Shown here: piece after piece, positions 19,588 through 26,135 of the stretch
Position numbering within the stretch: position 1 is the first letter of the stretch
How the letters are laid out: every line of letters begins with the position of its first letter
Source of the DNA: a virus
Direction: 5' to 3' (one strand)
Virus record (IMG/VR): IMGVR_UViG_3300042516_002421
Span: 1 to 64,000 of that record
DNA length: 64,000 nt
The notes under the pieces: generated by a model
Databases searched by the model: none
What the model saw: the letters and a program-made list of their open reading frames with translations, nothing else
What the model was told of the DNA's origin: nothing
Translations under genes and position numbers: made by a program

Positions 19588-19870
19588 TGCGGCTCACAAT
19601 CATTGGCTCAAGAGTTTTTTCCAAGTACTTCGCAAAGGACTCGCCGTTTACCCCGACGGACAGGAACCACTTGTCTTTGTTGACAGTGGCAATCACATCG
19701 CGCAGGGCTTTGTTGTATCCACCATTGAACTCCTCATCGCCTTCGATAATAATAGTGATGGCATCTCGTACAAGAGAGGAGGCTTTGCGCTCTCCTGCAG
19801 CTTCCTTTAGCTTCTTGTAGACATCTGCCGGCAGATGGACGGAGTAGGGGATCAGACGCTTTGGGTCCAT
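19553..19870 (-). CDS. Ribbon-helix-helix (Arc/MetJ-type) DNA-binding protein
   Basis: 105 residues. The N-terminal 45 residues (IPYSVHLPADVYKKLKEAA ... SSLVRDAI) have the beta-strand, helix, helix pattern of RHH repressors, which dimerise and insert a beta sheet in the DNA major groove. The C-terminal half is of unknown fold and ends in a basic tail. It may regulate the recombination operon in which it lies; there is no direct evidence of target sites. Confidence 0.6.
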   Translation of the reverse strand: MDPKRLIPYSVHLPADVYKKLKEAAGERKASSLVRDAITIIIEGDEEFNGGYNKALRDVIATVNKDKWFLSVGVNGESFAKYLEKTLEPMIVSRNVKKAAKKTRG

Positions 19871-20271
19871 AGTTGAAAGTCCTTGTTTAATTGCCAGAGT
19901 TTTTCTGCGGCTTTTTCATTGCTCTTCAATTCAGCCCGAGACGAGATGCCAAGGGCTCGACGTAACCAAGAGATCACTTCTGTCTCATCGTCATCGAGTA
20001 TCTCGCCTCTGGCCATAAGATACTCTGCAAACGGTTTAGATCTGCAGAGTATGCCAGCGGTTCGTACAGGATCTCGCTGGTACTCAACATCCTTATTCAT
20101 GGGTTTGTCCTCGCCATTTAGGCGAACCATGACTACTTGATATCGAGCGCCAACGAAATCCCTCAGCAACGCTTCAGGTATCTCGTCCGGATGCAGGCAC
20201 AAGGTCAGGACGTATCCTGTCTTGTCCTGCTTAAGGGCTACCTTGATGGCCTCAAACTGAAGCGTTTGCAT
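19852..20271 (-). CDS. Conserved hypothetical phage protein
   Basis: 139 residues. It opens MQTLQFEAIKVALKQDKTGY and includes LHPDEIPEALL and an acidic DDDETEV segment. No motif points to a function. The SSB gene lies 12 bases upstream in the transcript and an RHH gene overlaps downstream, so a role in DNA metabolism is likely by context. Confidence 0.6.
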   Translation of the reverse strand: MQTLQFEAIKVALKQDKTGYVLTLCLHPDEIPEALLRDFVGARYQVVMVRLNGEDKPMNKDVEYQRDPVRTAGILCRSKPFAEYLMARGEILDDDETEVISWLRRALGISSRAELKSNEKAAEKLWQLNKDFQLWTQSV

Positions 20272-20282
20272 GTTGACGACTC

Positions 20283-20651
20283 CTAGAAAGGCACGTCTTC
20301 ATCTGTTGCTGGTGCAGGCTGCGGTTCGTGGACAGCCGGCTTGGGTTCCTGGCGGCTGCTCTGGAGCAAGACATCGTTCACCCGGAGACGAAAAGCCTTC
20401 CGAGTTTCTCCAGTCTTCTTGTCAGTCCAAGACTCTTCGGACAAAGAACCAGCGACGGTGACCTTTGTTCCCTTGGTGATGTAAGAAGAGAGGCTCTCTG
20501 CCTTACGTCCCCACAGGGTTGCGTTCCACCAGATGGTCTTGTCCTTGCCTTGGGAGTCGGCGATGGAGAAGTTAGCAACGTGGTTGCCGTCTTGCAAGAT
20601 AGCAAGTTCAGCATCTTTACCGACTACGCCGGCTACAGTAATTGAGTTCAT
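20283..20651 (-). CDS. ssb: Single-stranded DNA-binding protein
   Basis: 122 residues. The OB-fold region spans about residues 1-98 (MNSITVAGVVGKDAEL, FSIAD, WWNATLWG, KGTKVTVAGSL). A Pro-rich linker leads to the acidic tip DEDVPF, the interaction tail of bacterial SSBs that recruits repair proteins. It would coat single strands during replication and ERF-mediated annealing. The start overlaps the ERF stop (ATGA). Confidence 0.9.
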   Translation of the reverse strand: MNSITVAGVVGKDAELAILQDGNHVANFSIADSQGKDKTIWWNATLWGRKAESLSSYITKGTKVTVAGSLSEESWTDKKTGETRKAFRLRVNDVLLQSSRQEPKPAVHEPQPAPATDEDVPF

Positions 20652-21346
20652 TCTTGCTCCTGAAACTTCAGTTTGGCGTTCTTGAAAAGAACCATGAGAT
20701 CTGAATAGGCAGATGCATTGATCGCCTTGTACTGGTCGTAGATGTTCTTGTTGTTGCGGAACAAGTTCATTACGTCATCCGCATTTGCGGCGGTATCGAG
20801 CCCAATCGTTGTGACATCCTTGACCACTTCAAGCCAGGACTCTGGATCACCATCTGGTGCTGCAGACACCTTCAGATTCCACGGGCCTTCTTTCTTGCCA
20901 CTCATCTCAGCAGGCGCTTTGACAACTGGCGCTGGCGCTGGAGCCGGAGCAGGAGCTGATTGTTTAGCCACGGGTCGAGCAGCGGCGTTGCCGTCATCGT
21001 CCTCTGGAGCTAGACCGCATGCTGTCATCAAGCTGTATCTGCGAGCATAAGTAAGAGCACTGCCATAGCCTTGAGGATCATGCTTGGGTGCCGGGACATG
21101 GAGCGGCCCACTGCTAATCTGTTCGCCAGACTCATGCAGGAAGATCGTCTCCACGATCACGCCATCCTCACACATAGAAGTCTTCTGCGTGAGCATGATT
21201 GAGTTATTGTTGAGTGCGTCTATGACGGCATCAACACAGATTGCCAGATTGGCGTACTTAGTTCTGAAGTGTGGGTTAGTTGAAGACTTGAGTGCCGGCC
21301 CAAATTCTTTTTGAGCCTGCACCAAAGCTTTGGCAATGCCTGTCAT
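20648..21346 (-). CDS. erf: ERF-family single-strand annealing recombinase
   Basis: 232 residues. The N-terminal domain (ALVQAQKEF, NPHFRTKYANLA) and the GYGSALTYARRYSL block followed by the acidic EDDDGNAA segment are hallmarks of the ERF superfamily (P22 Erf). These proteins form rings on ssDNA and anneal complementary strands for recombination and genome circularisation. An Ala/Pro linker (about 125-145) separates a C-terminal domain. Neighbours are SSB and a Cas4-like nuclease, giving a complete annealing system. Confidence 0.9.
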   Translation of the reverse strand: MTGIAKALVQAQKEFGPALKSSTNPHFRTKYANLAICVDAVIDALNNNSIMLTQKTSMCEDGVIVETIFLHESGEQISSGPLHVPAPKHDPQGYGSALTYARRYSLMTACGLAPEDDDGNAAARPVAKQSAPAPAPAPAPVVKAPAEMSGKKEGPWNLKVSAAPDGDPESWLEVVKDVTTIGLDTAANADDVMNLFRNNKNIYDQYKAINASAYSDLMVLFKNAKLKFQEQE

Positions 21347-21349
21347 TTA

Positions 21350-21628
21350 TCAGTTCCTTTTAAATTTACTGCGCTTAGCGGGACGGCCAGGACGGCCTTT
21401 GGGGGTTCCATCTTTTTTGTACCCATAGGGGGCAATCGGATCACGAACAACTACTGCTTTCTTCACTGAAGAAGTTGGCATTTCCAATTTGATTACTGGA
21501 ATGTCTTTGTCCTCCAGTTCAGCAAACATATCTACAGGGGCGCAGATCTGCCTGATCATCAGTTCAGCGCGGTCGCGGATAGCTTGTTTGATGAAACCGA
21601 AGTCGTCTTCTTGGAGTTGGTGGTGCAT
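21350..21628 (-). CDS. Small basic-tailed protein, AT-hook-like C-terminus
   Basis: 92 residues from the ATG at 21628, which has AAAGGA seven bases upstream; an in-frame TTG at 21661 is less likely. The C-terminus PKGRPGRPAKR resembles an AT-hook (GRP core in basic context), suggesting minor-groove DNA binding. The rest is helical and acidic. It lies between ERF and the Cys-rich peptide gene. Confidence 0.55.
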   Translation of the reverse strand: MHHQLQEDDFGFIKQAIRDRAELMIRQICAPVDMFAELEDKDIPVIKLEMPTSSVKKAVVVRDPIAPYGYKKDGTPKGRPGRPAKRSKFKRN

Positions 21629-21639
21629 TTTTTTATCCT

Positions 21640-21789
21640 TTAGAAGCAGTTGGTAGTGCAATTACCAAAGTAGCAACACGTAGTACATGTGACCATCCTG
21701 CCACCACTCGTGATGGTATGAGTAGAACAAGATGCCCATGCACCTGTAGTCATAAGTGCAATGCTGATTGCTGCGAGAACTTTCTTCAT
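21640..21789 (-). CDS. Secreted Cys-rich mini-protein
   Basis: 49 residues. A signal peptide (MKKVLAAISIALMTTGAWA) precedes a mature 30-residue peptide with six cysteines: CSTHTITSGG, then VTCTTCCYFGNC and a final TNCF. AAAGGT lies upstream of the start, and the ATG overlaps the stop of the Cas4-like gene (ATGA), so it is translated within the recombination operon. A shorter relative with the same CxTHxIT...GR.VTCT core is at 23146..23259. Export to the periplasm and disulfide bonding are inferred; function unknown. Confidence 0.65.
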   Translation of the reverse strand: MKKVLAAISIALMTTGAWASCSTHTITSGGRMVTCTTCCYFGNCTTNCF

Positions 21790-22655
21790 GATTTACCTTT
21801 CAAGTATGTTTGATACTGATCACAGAACTTGCTGACCGAGCAGAAGCTCGAGCAACGAGTGCGATCACCTTCTCTTACTTCGATGATGTAGCCCTTTGGG
21901 GGCATCGCTTTCTCTGCGTCCTCCTTTGTGAGGTGAACGCTCTTTGCCCTAACGCCGCCATCTTTCTTGACAGCGTAGGTAGTGGGCTTTTCCCACATCT
22001 CGTCTGCAGTACATTCAGGCAACGTGTCATCACTGTTGGCGCTGAAGTACGCATCATTGTGTAGCGTGAGCCTAGACTTGACGTAGGCTTCACGTTCTTC
22101 TTGTGACCACAGGGGAATGTTGATCACTGTAACTGGTGACTTGGGGTAGCTGTCTTTCGTTAGGGCATCACGGCGTGACCAGTCACGGATGATAGCTACG
22201 ATCTGCAGGCCCTTGACGTGCTGGCCTTTGACGTTCTCAACGAGCCATGCATAGAGGTTCAGTTGCTTGTGCCAGTCAGACTTCTCATTCATCACCGACC
22301 ATGCACCAGTGACCTTGTAGTCGCTGATCACCACCCCGTCGTCATAGACTTCCTGAAGATCGATAGCGCCGCTGATTGACCAGCCATCGAACTCGATGTG
22401 CAGGCGCTGCTCAACGACATGGTTCTCATCGCGGCCATGCTGCAGGATGTTGTGGACAGCAGAACCAAAGAGAGACCAGACAGAGTCGCTGGCATCTTGC
22501 TCGAGTTCATCCCAGTGCTTGCGCGTGAGGTTGACGATCCGCGGCGAGTTGAGGATCTGAGTTACGGTGATCTGAGATCCTTGACTGGAGTACGTAGGAC
22601 GCTTGATGACATTGAGAAAAGTCTCTGGCAAATCGAAGTTGTTGGTGATCTTCAT
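21786..22655 (-). CDS. Cas4/RecB-type PD-(D/E)XK nuclease
   Basis: 289 residues from the ATG at 22655, with GAGAG upstream; extension to 22712 would run through the promoter. Nuclease motifs: His68, Asp99 (GAIDLQ), DYK at 112-114 and QLNLY at 131-135. Cysteines in LPECT and RCSSFCSVSKFC could hold an iron-sulfur cluster as in Cas4/AddB-type nucleases. Likely an end-resecting exonuclease that supplies ssDNA to ERF and SSB. First gene after the promoter at 22684-22712. Confidence 0.85.
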   Translation of the reverse strand: MKITNNFDLPETFLNVIKRPTYSSQGSQITVTQILNSPRIVNLTRKHWDELEQDASDSVWSLFGSAVHNILQHGRDENHVVEQRLHIEFDGWSISGAIDLQEVYDDGVVISDYKVTGAWSVMNEKSDWHKQLNLYAWLVENVKGQHVKGLQIVAIIRDWSRRDALTKDSYPKSPVTVINIPLWSQEEREAYVKSRLTLHNDAYFSANSDDTLPECTADEMWEKPTTYAVKKDGGVRAKSVHLTKEDAEKAMPPKGYIIEVREGDRTRCSSFCSVSKFCDQYQTYLKGKS

Positions 22656-22683
22656 GGCGCTCTCATCAGATGTGATAGACTGA

Positions 22684-22712
22684 AATGTACCTGCTATGAA
22701 TGTAGGTGTCAA
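22684..22712 (-). promoter_or_regulatory. Promoter of recombination operon
   Basis: Reading on the minus strand: TTGACA (22707-22712, perfect), 17-bp spacer, TACATT (22684-22689, 4/6). Predicted start near 22677, about 20 bases before the ATG at 22655. It should drive 22655 down to 18964. Confidence 0.7.
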
Positions 22713-22750
22713 CAGGCGTCGAACCTAACTGTTGCAATGTAGGGAAAACC

Positions 22751-23038
22751 ATGAGACGAGCAGCAAGAGTTGATGCGAATCAGGAGCAGATTGTCAGCGC
22801 CTTGAGGACGTGTGGTGCTACCGTACGGGTCGTCACCCAGGGCGATGGACTGCCGGATCTGCTGGTTGGGTACCGCGGCTACACGATCCTCATGGAGGTC
22901 AAAGATGGCCGGAAGCCACCGTCTGCCAGGAAGCTGACTGAAGAGGAAGAAAAGTTCTTCCAGAACTGGAAGGGCGGTATGCTTGCCATAGTGAACAGCG
23001 TTCAGGAAGCCCTTGAACTGCTCAAGAGGTGTGATTAA
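22751..23038 (+). CDS. VRR-NUC-like small nuclease
   Basis: 95 residues from the ATG at 22751 with AGGG upstream. TQGDGLPDLLVGYRG followed by ILMEVKDGRKPPSARKLT gives the GxPD ... ExK catalytic pattern of VRR-NUC/PD-(D/E)XK nucleases found as short phage genes. It is transcribed divergently from the recombination operon and stands alone on + within a long minus-strand region. Likely a junction or nicking nuclease; the substrate is unknown. Confidence 0.75.
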   Translation: MRRAARVDANQEQIVSALRTCGATVRVVTQGDGLPDLLVGYRGYTILMEVKDGRKPPSARKLTEEEEKFFQNWKGGMLAIVNSVQEALELLKRCD

Positions 23039-23101
23039 AATGAAGGTGCAAGGTTAGGGATTTCCTTGCAGTTGTCATTTCGTTTAGTCTTCTTGGTGAC
23101 T

Positions 23102-23145
23102 ATCCCTCTGGTCCTGACCTCGCTTTCGGCCAGAGGGATCTTTTT
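23102..23145 (+). terminator. Terminator-like hairpin that also holds a ribosome-binding site
   Basis: Arms ATCCCTCTGG (23102-23111) and CCAGAGGGAT (23130-23139) form a perfect 10-bp stem followed by CTTTTT. It would end transcription of the nuclease gene. The ATG of the next small gene follows directly at 23146 and its only Shine-Dalgarno-like sequence (GAGGG) lies in the 3' arm. Confidence 0.65.
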
Positions 23146-23259
23146 ATGGCCAAACGTATCCTTGCCGCACTGAGCATTGTCCTGGCCACTAGCGCCTGGG
23201 CTCAATGCACCACCCACGCCATAACAGCCAACGGTCGTGTGGTCACCTGCACTGTTTGA
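23146..23259 (+). CDS. Tiny secreted peptide related to 21640..21789
   Basis: 37 residues: a signal peptide (MAKRILAALSIVLATSAWA) and an 18-residue mature part with two cysteines (QCTTHAITANGRVVTCTV). The mature core matches the start of the Cys-rich peptide at 21640..21789 but ends before the CC...C part. Translation may be limited by the hairpin that covers its ribosome-binding site. Function unknown; related but encoded on the opposite strand. Confidence 0.6.
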   Translation: MAKRILAALSIVLATSAWAQCTTHAITANGRVVTCTV

Positions 23260-23278
23260 AAAAATCTTTGTTGACCCC

Positions 23279-23308
23279 TTGACAGGGGCTTAAAAGATCC
23301 GGTAAAGT
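23279..23308 (+). promoter_or_regulatory. Promoter of structured RNA
   Basis: TTGACA at 23279-23284 (perfect), 18-bp spacer, TAAAGT at 23303-23308 (4/6). The predicted start near 23312-23316 coincides with the first hairpin of the RNA, and no open reading frame of note follows. Confidence 0.6.
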
Positions 23309-23311
23309 TCG

Positions 23312-23441
23312 TTCCATTGCTAGGCAGTGGAATGCTAAGCAAGAGCCGATAAGTCAGATCCCGACCCCGTAATGGGGTTGCGCCAGTCCAAAAGATTGGT
23401 GTCATTCCACCGGGGTCTGTCTTATCGGCTTTTTTGTTTTC
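23312..23441 (+). ncRNA. Candidate structured small RNA with intrinsic terminator
   Basis: A 5' hairpin TTCCATTGC/GCAGTGGAA (23312-23332) is followed by a long stem: AGCCGATAAG (23344-23353) pairs with CTTATCGGCT (23421-23430), and after one T-T mismatch CAGATCCCG pairs with CGGGGTCTG. Inside are two hairpins, ACCCC/GGGGT and GCCAGTC/GATTGGT. A T-run (TTTTTTGTTTT) follows. Several pairs are G-U only in the plus-strand transcript, which fixes the strand. GTGGAATG (23327-23334) can also pair with CATTCCAC (23403-23410), giving an alternative fold. No known family was recognised. Confidence 0.6.
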
Positions 23442-23453
23442 CACGCCCAGCTG

Positions 23454-23805
23454 TGCTCCAGAAGTCTATCGGGTTCTGGGTCGGCATGAGGGAAGCGTAG
23501 GAAGCCTTCGGGTGTAGTCCGCAGTCCACCGACCCTACAACGTTCTGGTCTGGGGCGAGAGCGCACAGAAGATGCAAGCGCAATTGGGGATGACGCCGTA
23601 GATGTCCGGGGGTTCAAGTCCACCGGGTGGCATTTGCGGTACGGGCGGCCAAGCTAGACGCAGCAGGATGCGGAAAGTGCCCGTAGGTGGATCAGCCTGA
23701 TGTGAGTCCACCCCACACGATACTCAGCTACGGCTCCGGGGATGTGGAAAGTTGCCAACGGGATTCAGTTCCCGTAGGCAATCCCATGTCCAGCCGAGCC
23801 TAGCA
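23454..23805 (+). other. Non-coding stretch with extensive RNA-like secondary structure
   Basis: No convincing gene. Inverted repeats in order: CCAGAA/TTCTGG (23458-23479); GGGTCGG/CCGACCC (23478-23535); a T-arm-like GGGTTCAAGTCC near 23610; ACGGGC/GCCCGT (23641-23684); GGTGGA/TCCACC; and a nested long arm at 23727-23799 in which GGCTACGGCT pairs with AGCCGAGCC (one bulge), GGATGTGG with CCATGTCC, TTGCC with GGCAA, and ACGGGA with TCCCGT. The two G-U pairs in one helix again favour plus-strand RNA. A short motif GGATGYGGAAAGT occurs twice. May be a large structured RNA of unknown class. Confidence 0.45.
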
Positions 23806-23834
23806 CTCACCAAAGATGTCAAAACACAGCACCT

Positions 23835-24020
23835 TTAGACAGCACGCTGGTGCTCGAGAGGGTCGTACTTCTTAGATTTGTCGATGATCTGGTTGTCAAA
23901 TTTGATGATCAGGACTTTCTCACGGATGTACTGGCACTCGTTGTATCGGTGCAACCACTGCTCGTCACCTGTACTTTTGTACAAGTTGCGAAGTTCTTCG
24001 AGTCGTTCATTCAAGTTCAT
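23835..24020 (-). CDS. Small hypothetical protein
   Basis: 61 residues starting MNLNERLEELRNLYK, charged and helical. It overlaps the next upstream gene by ATGA-type coupling and is the last gene of the minus-strand small-gene block. No domain recognised. An operator-like palindrome (23970-23983) lies inside it. Confidence 0.55.
   Translation of the reverse strand: MNLNERLEELRNLYKSTGDEQWLHRYNECQYIREKVLIIKFDNQIIDKSKKYDPLEHQRAV
23966..23989. promoter_or_regulatory. Operator-like palindrome inside a coding region
   Basis: TGTAC-TTTT-GTACA (23970-23983) with right flank AGTTGC. Over 24 bases it matches the palindromic operator at 38604-38627 at 20 positions. It lies within 23835..24020, so it may be a real binding site or a coding coincidence. 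Confidence 0.3.
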
Positions 24021-24211
24021 TTTTGTTTCTTCGTGTTTCCAGTAGGGCTTGATTTTGATTTGAGGATTCGCCGCGGCTTGGGGGTGGTGATGGCTAGCTC
24101 TTGGGTTTTGAAAGAGTGATCGTTATAACAATGTCGTCGGCGGATGACTATGCCGTTGATGTTCTTGGTTTCTACTACGTCTGTTGCTGCACTGCACAAA
24201 GGACATTTCAT
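24017..24211 (-). CDS. Small zinc-ribbon protein, NrdR-N-like
   Basis: 64 residues. MKCPLCSAATDVVETK followed by IRRRHCYNDHSF resembles the N-terminal zinc ribbon of NrdR (CPxC ... RRRxxC), except that the second ligand pair is Cys/His rather than Cys/Cys. There is no ATP-cone, so it is not an NrdR regulator. The C-terminus is basic. Probable nucleic-acid or protein-binding finger. Confidence 0.6.
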   Translation of the reverse strand: MKCPLCSAATDVVETKNINGIVIRRRHCYNDHSFKTQELAITTPKPRRILKSKSSPTGNTKKQK

Positions 24212-24336
24212 TAATTGTTGTCCTTGTTTTTGATTGTTTCTGCCAACGCAAAGTTTGTCTGAACCCAGGCGGGGTAGCTGTCTCGAGATGCATCATTGGC
24301 CATCTTGATGAGATGGATTTTGTCCTCTTGGGTCAA
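24211..24336 (-). CDS. Small hypothetical protein, TTG start
   Basis: 41 residues. The TTG at 24336 has AAAGGAG about eight bases upstream and overlaps the previous stop; the stop overlaps the next ATG as TAATG. The sequence MTQEDKIHLIKMANDASRD resembles the opening of 25600..25788 (MKEDIIRMAREAG), supporting a real gene. Confidence 0.5.
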   Translation of the reverse strand: MTQEDKIHLIKMANDASRDSYPAWVQTNFALAETIKNKDNN

Positions 24337-24626
24337 TTAAATTTCTCCTTTGGGGGGGCGTCTTGCATGGCCATGGCGTTGATGTGTTCGTTGGCTTTGA
24401 TCATCATCTCCGCGGCGTCCATTTCGGTGGCGTTTAGAGCGATCAAGGCCAAGCCGTCTCGGTTGTTGTTGTTGATCATTACAAGGCCGTGGGTGTCTTC
24501 GTCCAAGTAACATTCAATCAACGATGATATTACAAAGCGCAAGTGGTCTCGCAAGTCCTCATCCATTTCTGAGAGCGCTTGTTCCATCTCTTTGGCGCTC
24601 AAGGACATGAACTTTTTGTCAATCAT
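24333..24626 (-). CDS. Hypothetical acidic protein
   Basis: 97 residues, acidic and helical, with SEMDEDLRDHLRFVISSLIE and a run of four Asn. No motif recognised. Translationally coupled on both sides (four-base overlaps). Confidence 0.55.
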   Translation of the reverse strand: MIDKKFMSLSAKEMEQALSEMDEDLRDHLRFVISSLIECYLDEDTHGLVMINNNNRDGLALIALNATEMDAAEMMIKANEHINAMAMQDAPPKEKFN

Positions 24627-24859
24627 TTGGTGTCCTCTACTTTTTCATACGTCATCTCAAAGATGTCGGGCTTGCAGGGGTAGTGCTCACCCTTGACGCC
24701 GGTGATGATCCAGTCGCCGGGGGTCACGTAGTGAATGCCCTCCAAGGTATGAATCCTGCCAATCACGGGGTCCGCAGGATGCATGTACACCACGGGATGA
24801 TCACCATCCTTAAACCACTGTGTTGCCTCAATGACCACCGGTTTCTTTCTGAATTTCAT
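24623..24859 (-). CDS. Conserved small phage protein (MKFRKKPVVIEA type)
   Basis: 78 residues. MKFRKKPVVIEATQW and GDWIITGVKGEHYPCKPDIFEMTYEKV are characteristic of a widespread small phage protein of unknown function found among early genes. Likely a compact beta-rich domain. Coupled by four-base overlaps to both neighbours. Confidence 0.7.
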   Translation of the reverse strand: MKFRKKPVVIEATQWFKDGDHPVVYMHPADPVIGRIHTLEGIHYVTPGDWIITGVKGEHYPCKPDIFEMTYEKVEDTK

Positions 24860-25044
24860 TCTGTACCTCCAAACTTGTTATCCTCCTGCTCCTCTATATA
24901 ACGTCCCCACACATGATCCAAGAGGTCAGCAGCTTGGTTGAGTTTATGAATGAGTGTTTTGTGCTGGTACTCATCAAGCCCCTGTGCGTAGCCGCGCAGC
25001 CAGGAAGCAGTGGTGAAGTACTGAAGTTTGTTTGGGTCAATCAT
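24856..25044 (-). CDS. Small hypothetical protein
   Basis: 62 residues (MIDPNKLQYFTTASW), helical with an acidic C-terminus. No recognisable domain. Overlaps both neighbours by four bases. Confidence 0.55.
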   Translation of the reverse strand: MIDPNKLQYFTTASWLRGYAQGLDEYQHKTLIHKLNQAADLLDHVWGRYIEEQEDNKFGGTE

Positions 25045-25436
25045 TTCTTTTTCCTTGGTGCAAAGTTTGGCATGCGAGGGTCAGGTTTCTTTTTTTCTGG
25101 CGACAGTACTTTGATTTTGTCAAGCTGTTGAATGATCCATTCACAGTCTGCTCGCAAAGCATCAAAGCGAAACTTGTCTTCTTTGCTTATCGTATAGGGC
25201 TCGTTGTTGTAGAGGCCGTACATGTCGTACATATCGTTGAATAGGTCCCGCACCCGCATGTGTGCAGTTAACGTGACTTCAACATCACAATCCCAGATTT
25301 TGGAAATCACTGCCAAGGCTTGCTCAGTTTCGCCGTCGCAGTAATTAGATGTGTAAAACGAAAAGACAGCTTGGCCGTCCTCCGAAACATCACCTGTTTG
25401 CATGACTTGGTGTACTACAAACTCTACGGCTTTCAT
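25041..25436 (-). CDS. Hypothetical protein
   Basis: 131 residues from the ATG at 25436, which follows GGAGAG and overlaps the previous stop; a longer in-frame start at 25487 lies inside the neighbour. It begins MKAVEFVVHQVMQTG and ends in a basic PRMPNFAPRKKK tail. No domain recognised. Confidence 0.55.
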   Translation of the reverse strand: MKAVEFVVHQVMQTGDVSEDGQAVFSFYTSNYCDGETEQALAVISKIWDCDVEVTLTAHMRVRDLFNDMYDMYGLYNNEPYTISKEDKFRFDALRADCEWIIQQLDKIKVLSPEKKKPDPRMPNFAPRKKK

Positions 25437-25603
25437 TCTGGGTCTCTCCATAGGTCGGGCGTTGCCCACAAAAATAAACACTCCCACACCCTGCGGTGCT
25501 CGGGGTGCAACTTGTCGTGATAGAACATGGCCAGATTAAGTTGTTGATCACGCGCAAACTCCCACCATTCTTCGGCGGTGTACGGGGGGTATTTGCGAGT
25601 CAT
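25433..25603 (-). CDS. Small Trp-rich hypothetical protein
   Basis: 56 residues (MTRKYPPYTAEEWWEFARDQ ... LWRDPE), with six Trp. The ATG overlaps the previous stop (ATGA) and its own stop overlaps the next start. Too short for automatic calls but well placed in the operon. Function unknown. Confidence 0.55.
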   Translation of the reverse strand: MTRKYPPYTAEEWWEFARDQQLNLAMFYHDKLHPEHRRVWECLFLWATPDLWRDPE

Positions 25604-25788
25604 TTGGGTTCTGCCCCAAACGCTTTGCGGATCAGGTCCGCAGAATGAAACGGCTCGGCTTCGTATGCAATCTCAGCGCATCGTGCAGCAACAAGGGCGG
25701 CGAATCGTTCAAACGCGTCTTCTGCCCTACCAATTTCGCCGTCATAAAACCCAGCCTCCCGCGCCATGCGGATGATGTCTTCTTTCAT
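25600..25788 (-). CDS. Small early-type phage protein
   Basis: 62 residues, MKEDIIRMAREAGFYDGEI followed by FERFAALVAARCAEIAYEAEPF. This pattern (helix, then F..A..VAAR) is common among small phage proteins of unknown function and resembles 25785..26135 and 27082..27282 in its second half. Coupled to both neighbours. Confidence 0.65.
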   Translation of the reverse strand: MKEDIIRMAREAGFYDGEIGRAEDAFERFAALVAARCAEIAYEAEPFHSADLIRKAFGAEPK

Positions 25789-26135
25789 GCTTGCCCCCTT
25801 GCTCGGATGGCGGCGGCTTTACTTCTCACCCATGAAATCGCATAGCTGGATTCCATCTCTCGCTCCATGTCGTCTGCCATACCGTCAATAATCCGCGCAC
25901 ACGCCTCACGCTCTTTGTGTACCGCAGCATCCACAGCGGGCTGGATCATTTGCACGGCAGTCTCTTGCAGTTTGTTCAACGTCTCACACAATGCGCTCAA
26001 CCCTGAGATTTGCTCCTGACTCTGCTTGGCCGCTTCCAGAGCTTCGCGCAGCAGTTTGCGTTGGGCTGGATACGCATCGTCAAAGTTCAGGGTTGCCAGC
26101 ACGAGGTTAATCGCCTCGATGGATGTTCGGTTCAT
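25785..26135 (-). CDS. Early-type phage protein with EREACA motif
   Basis: 116 residues, mostly helical. The C-terminal part has HKEREACARIIDGMADD and AAAIRARGQA, a motif shared with 27082..27282. Function unknown. Start overlaps the upstream stop by four bases. Confidence 0.6.
   Translation of the reverse strand: MNRTSIEAINLVLATLNFDDAYPAQRKLLREALEAAKQSQEQISGLSALCETLNKLQETAVQMIQPAVDAAVHKEREACARIIDGMADDMEREMESSYAISWVRSKAAAIRARGQA

Noticed and set aside
23555-23632. tRNA gene
   Set aside because: A T-arm-like GGGTTCAAGTCC is present, but no acceptor 5' strand, D-arm or anticodon arm can be matched.
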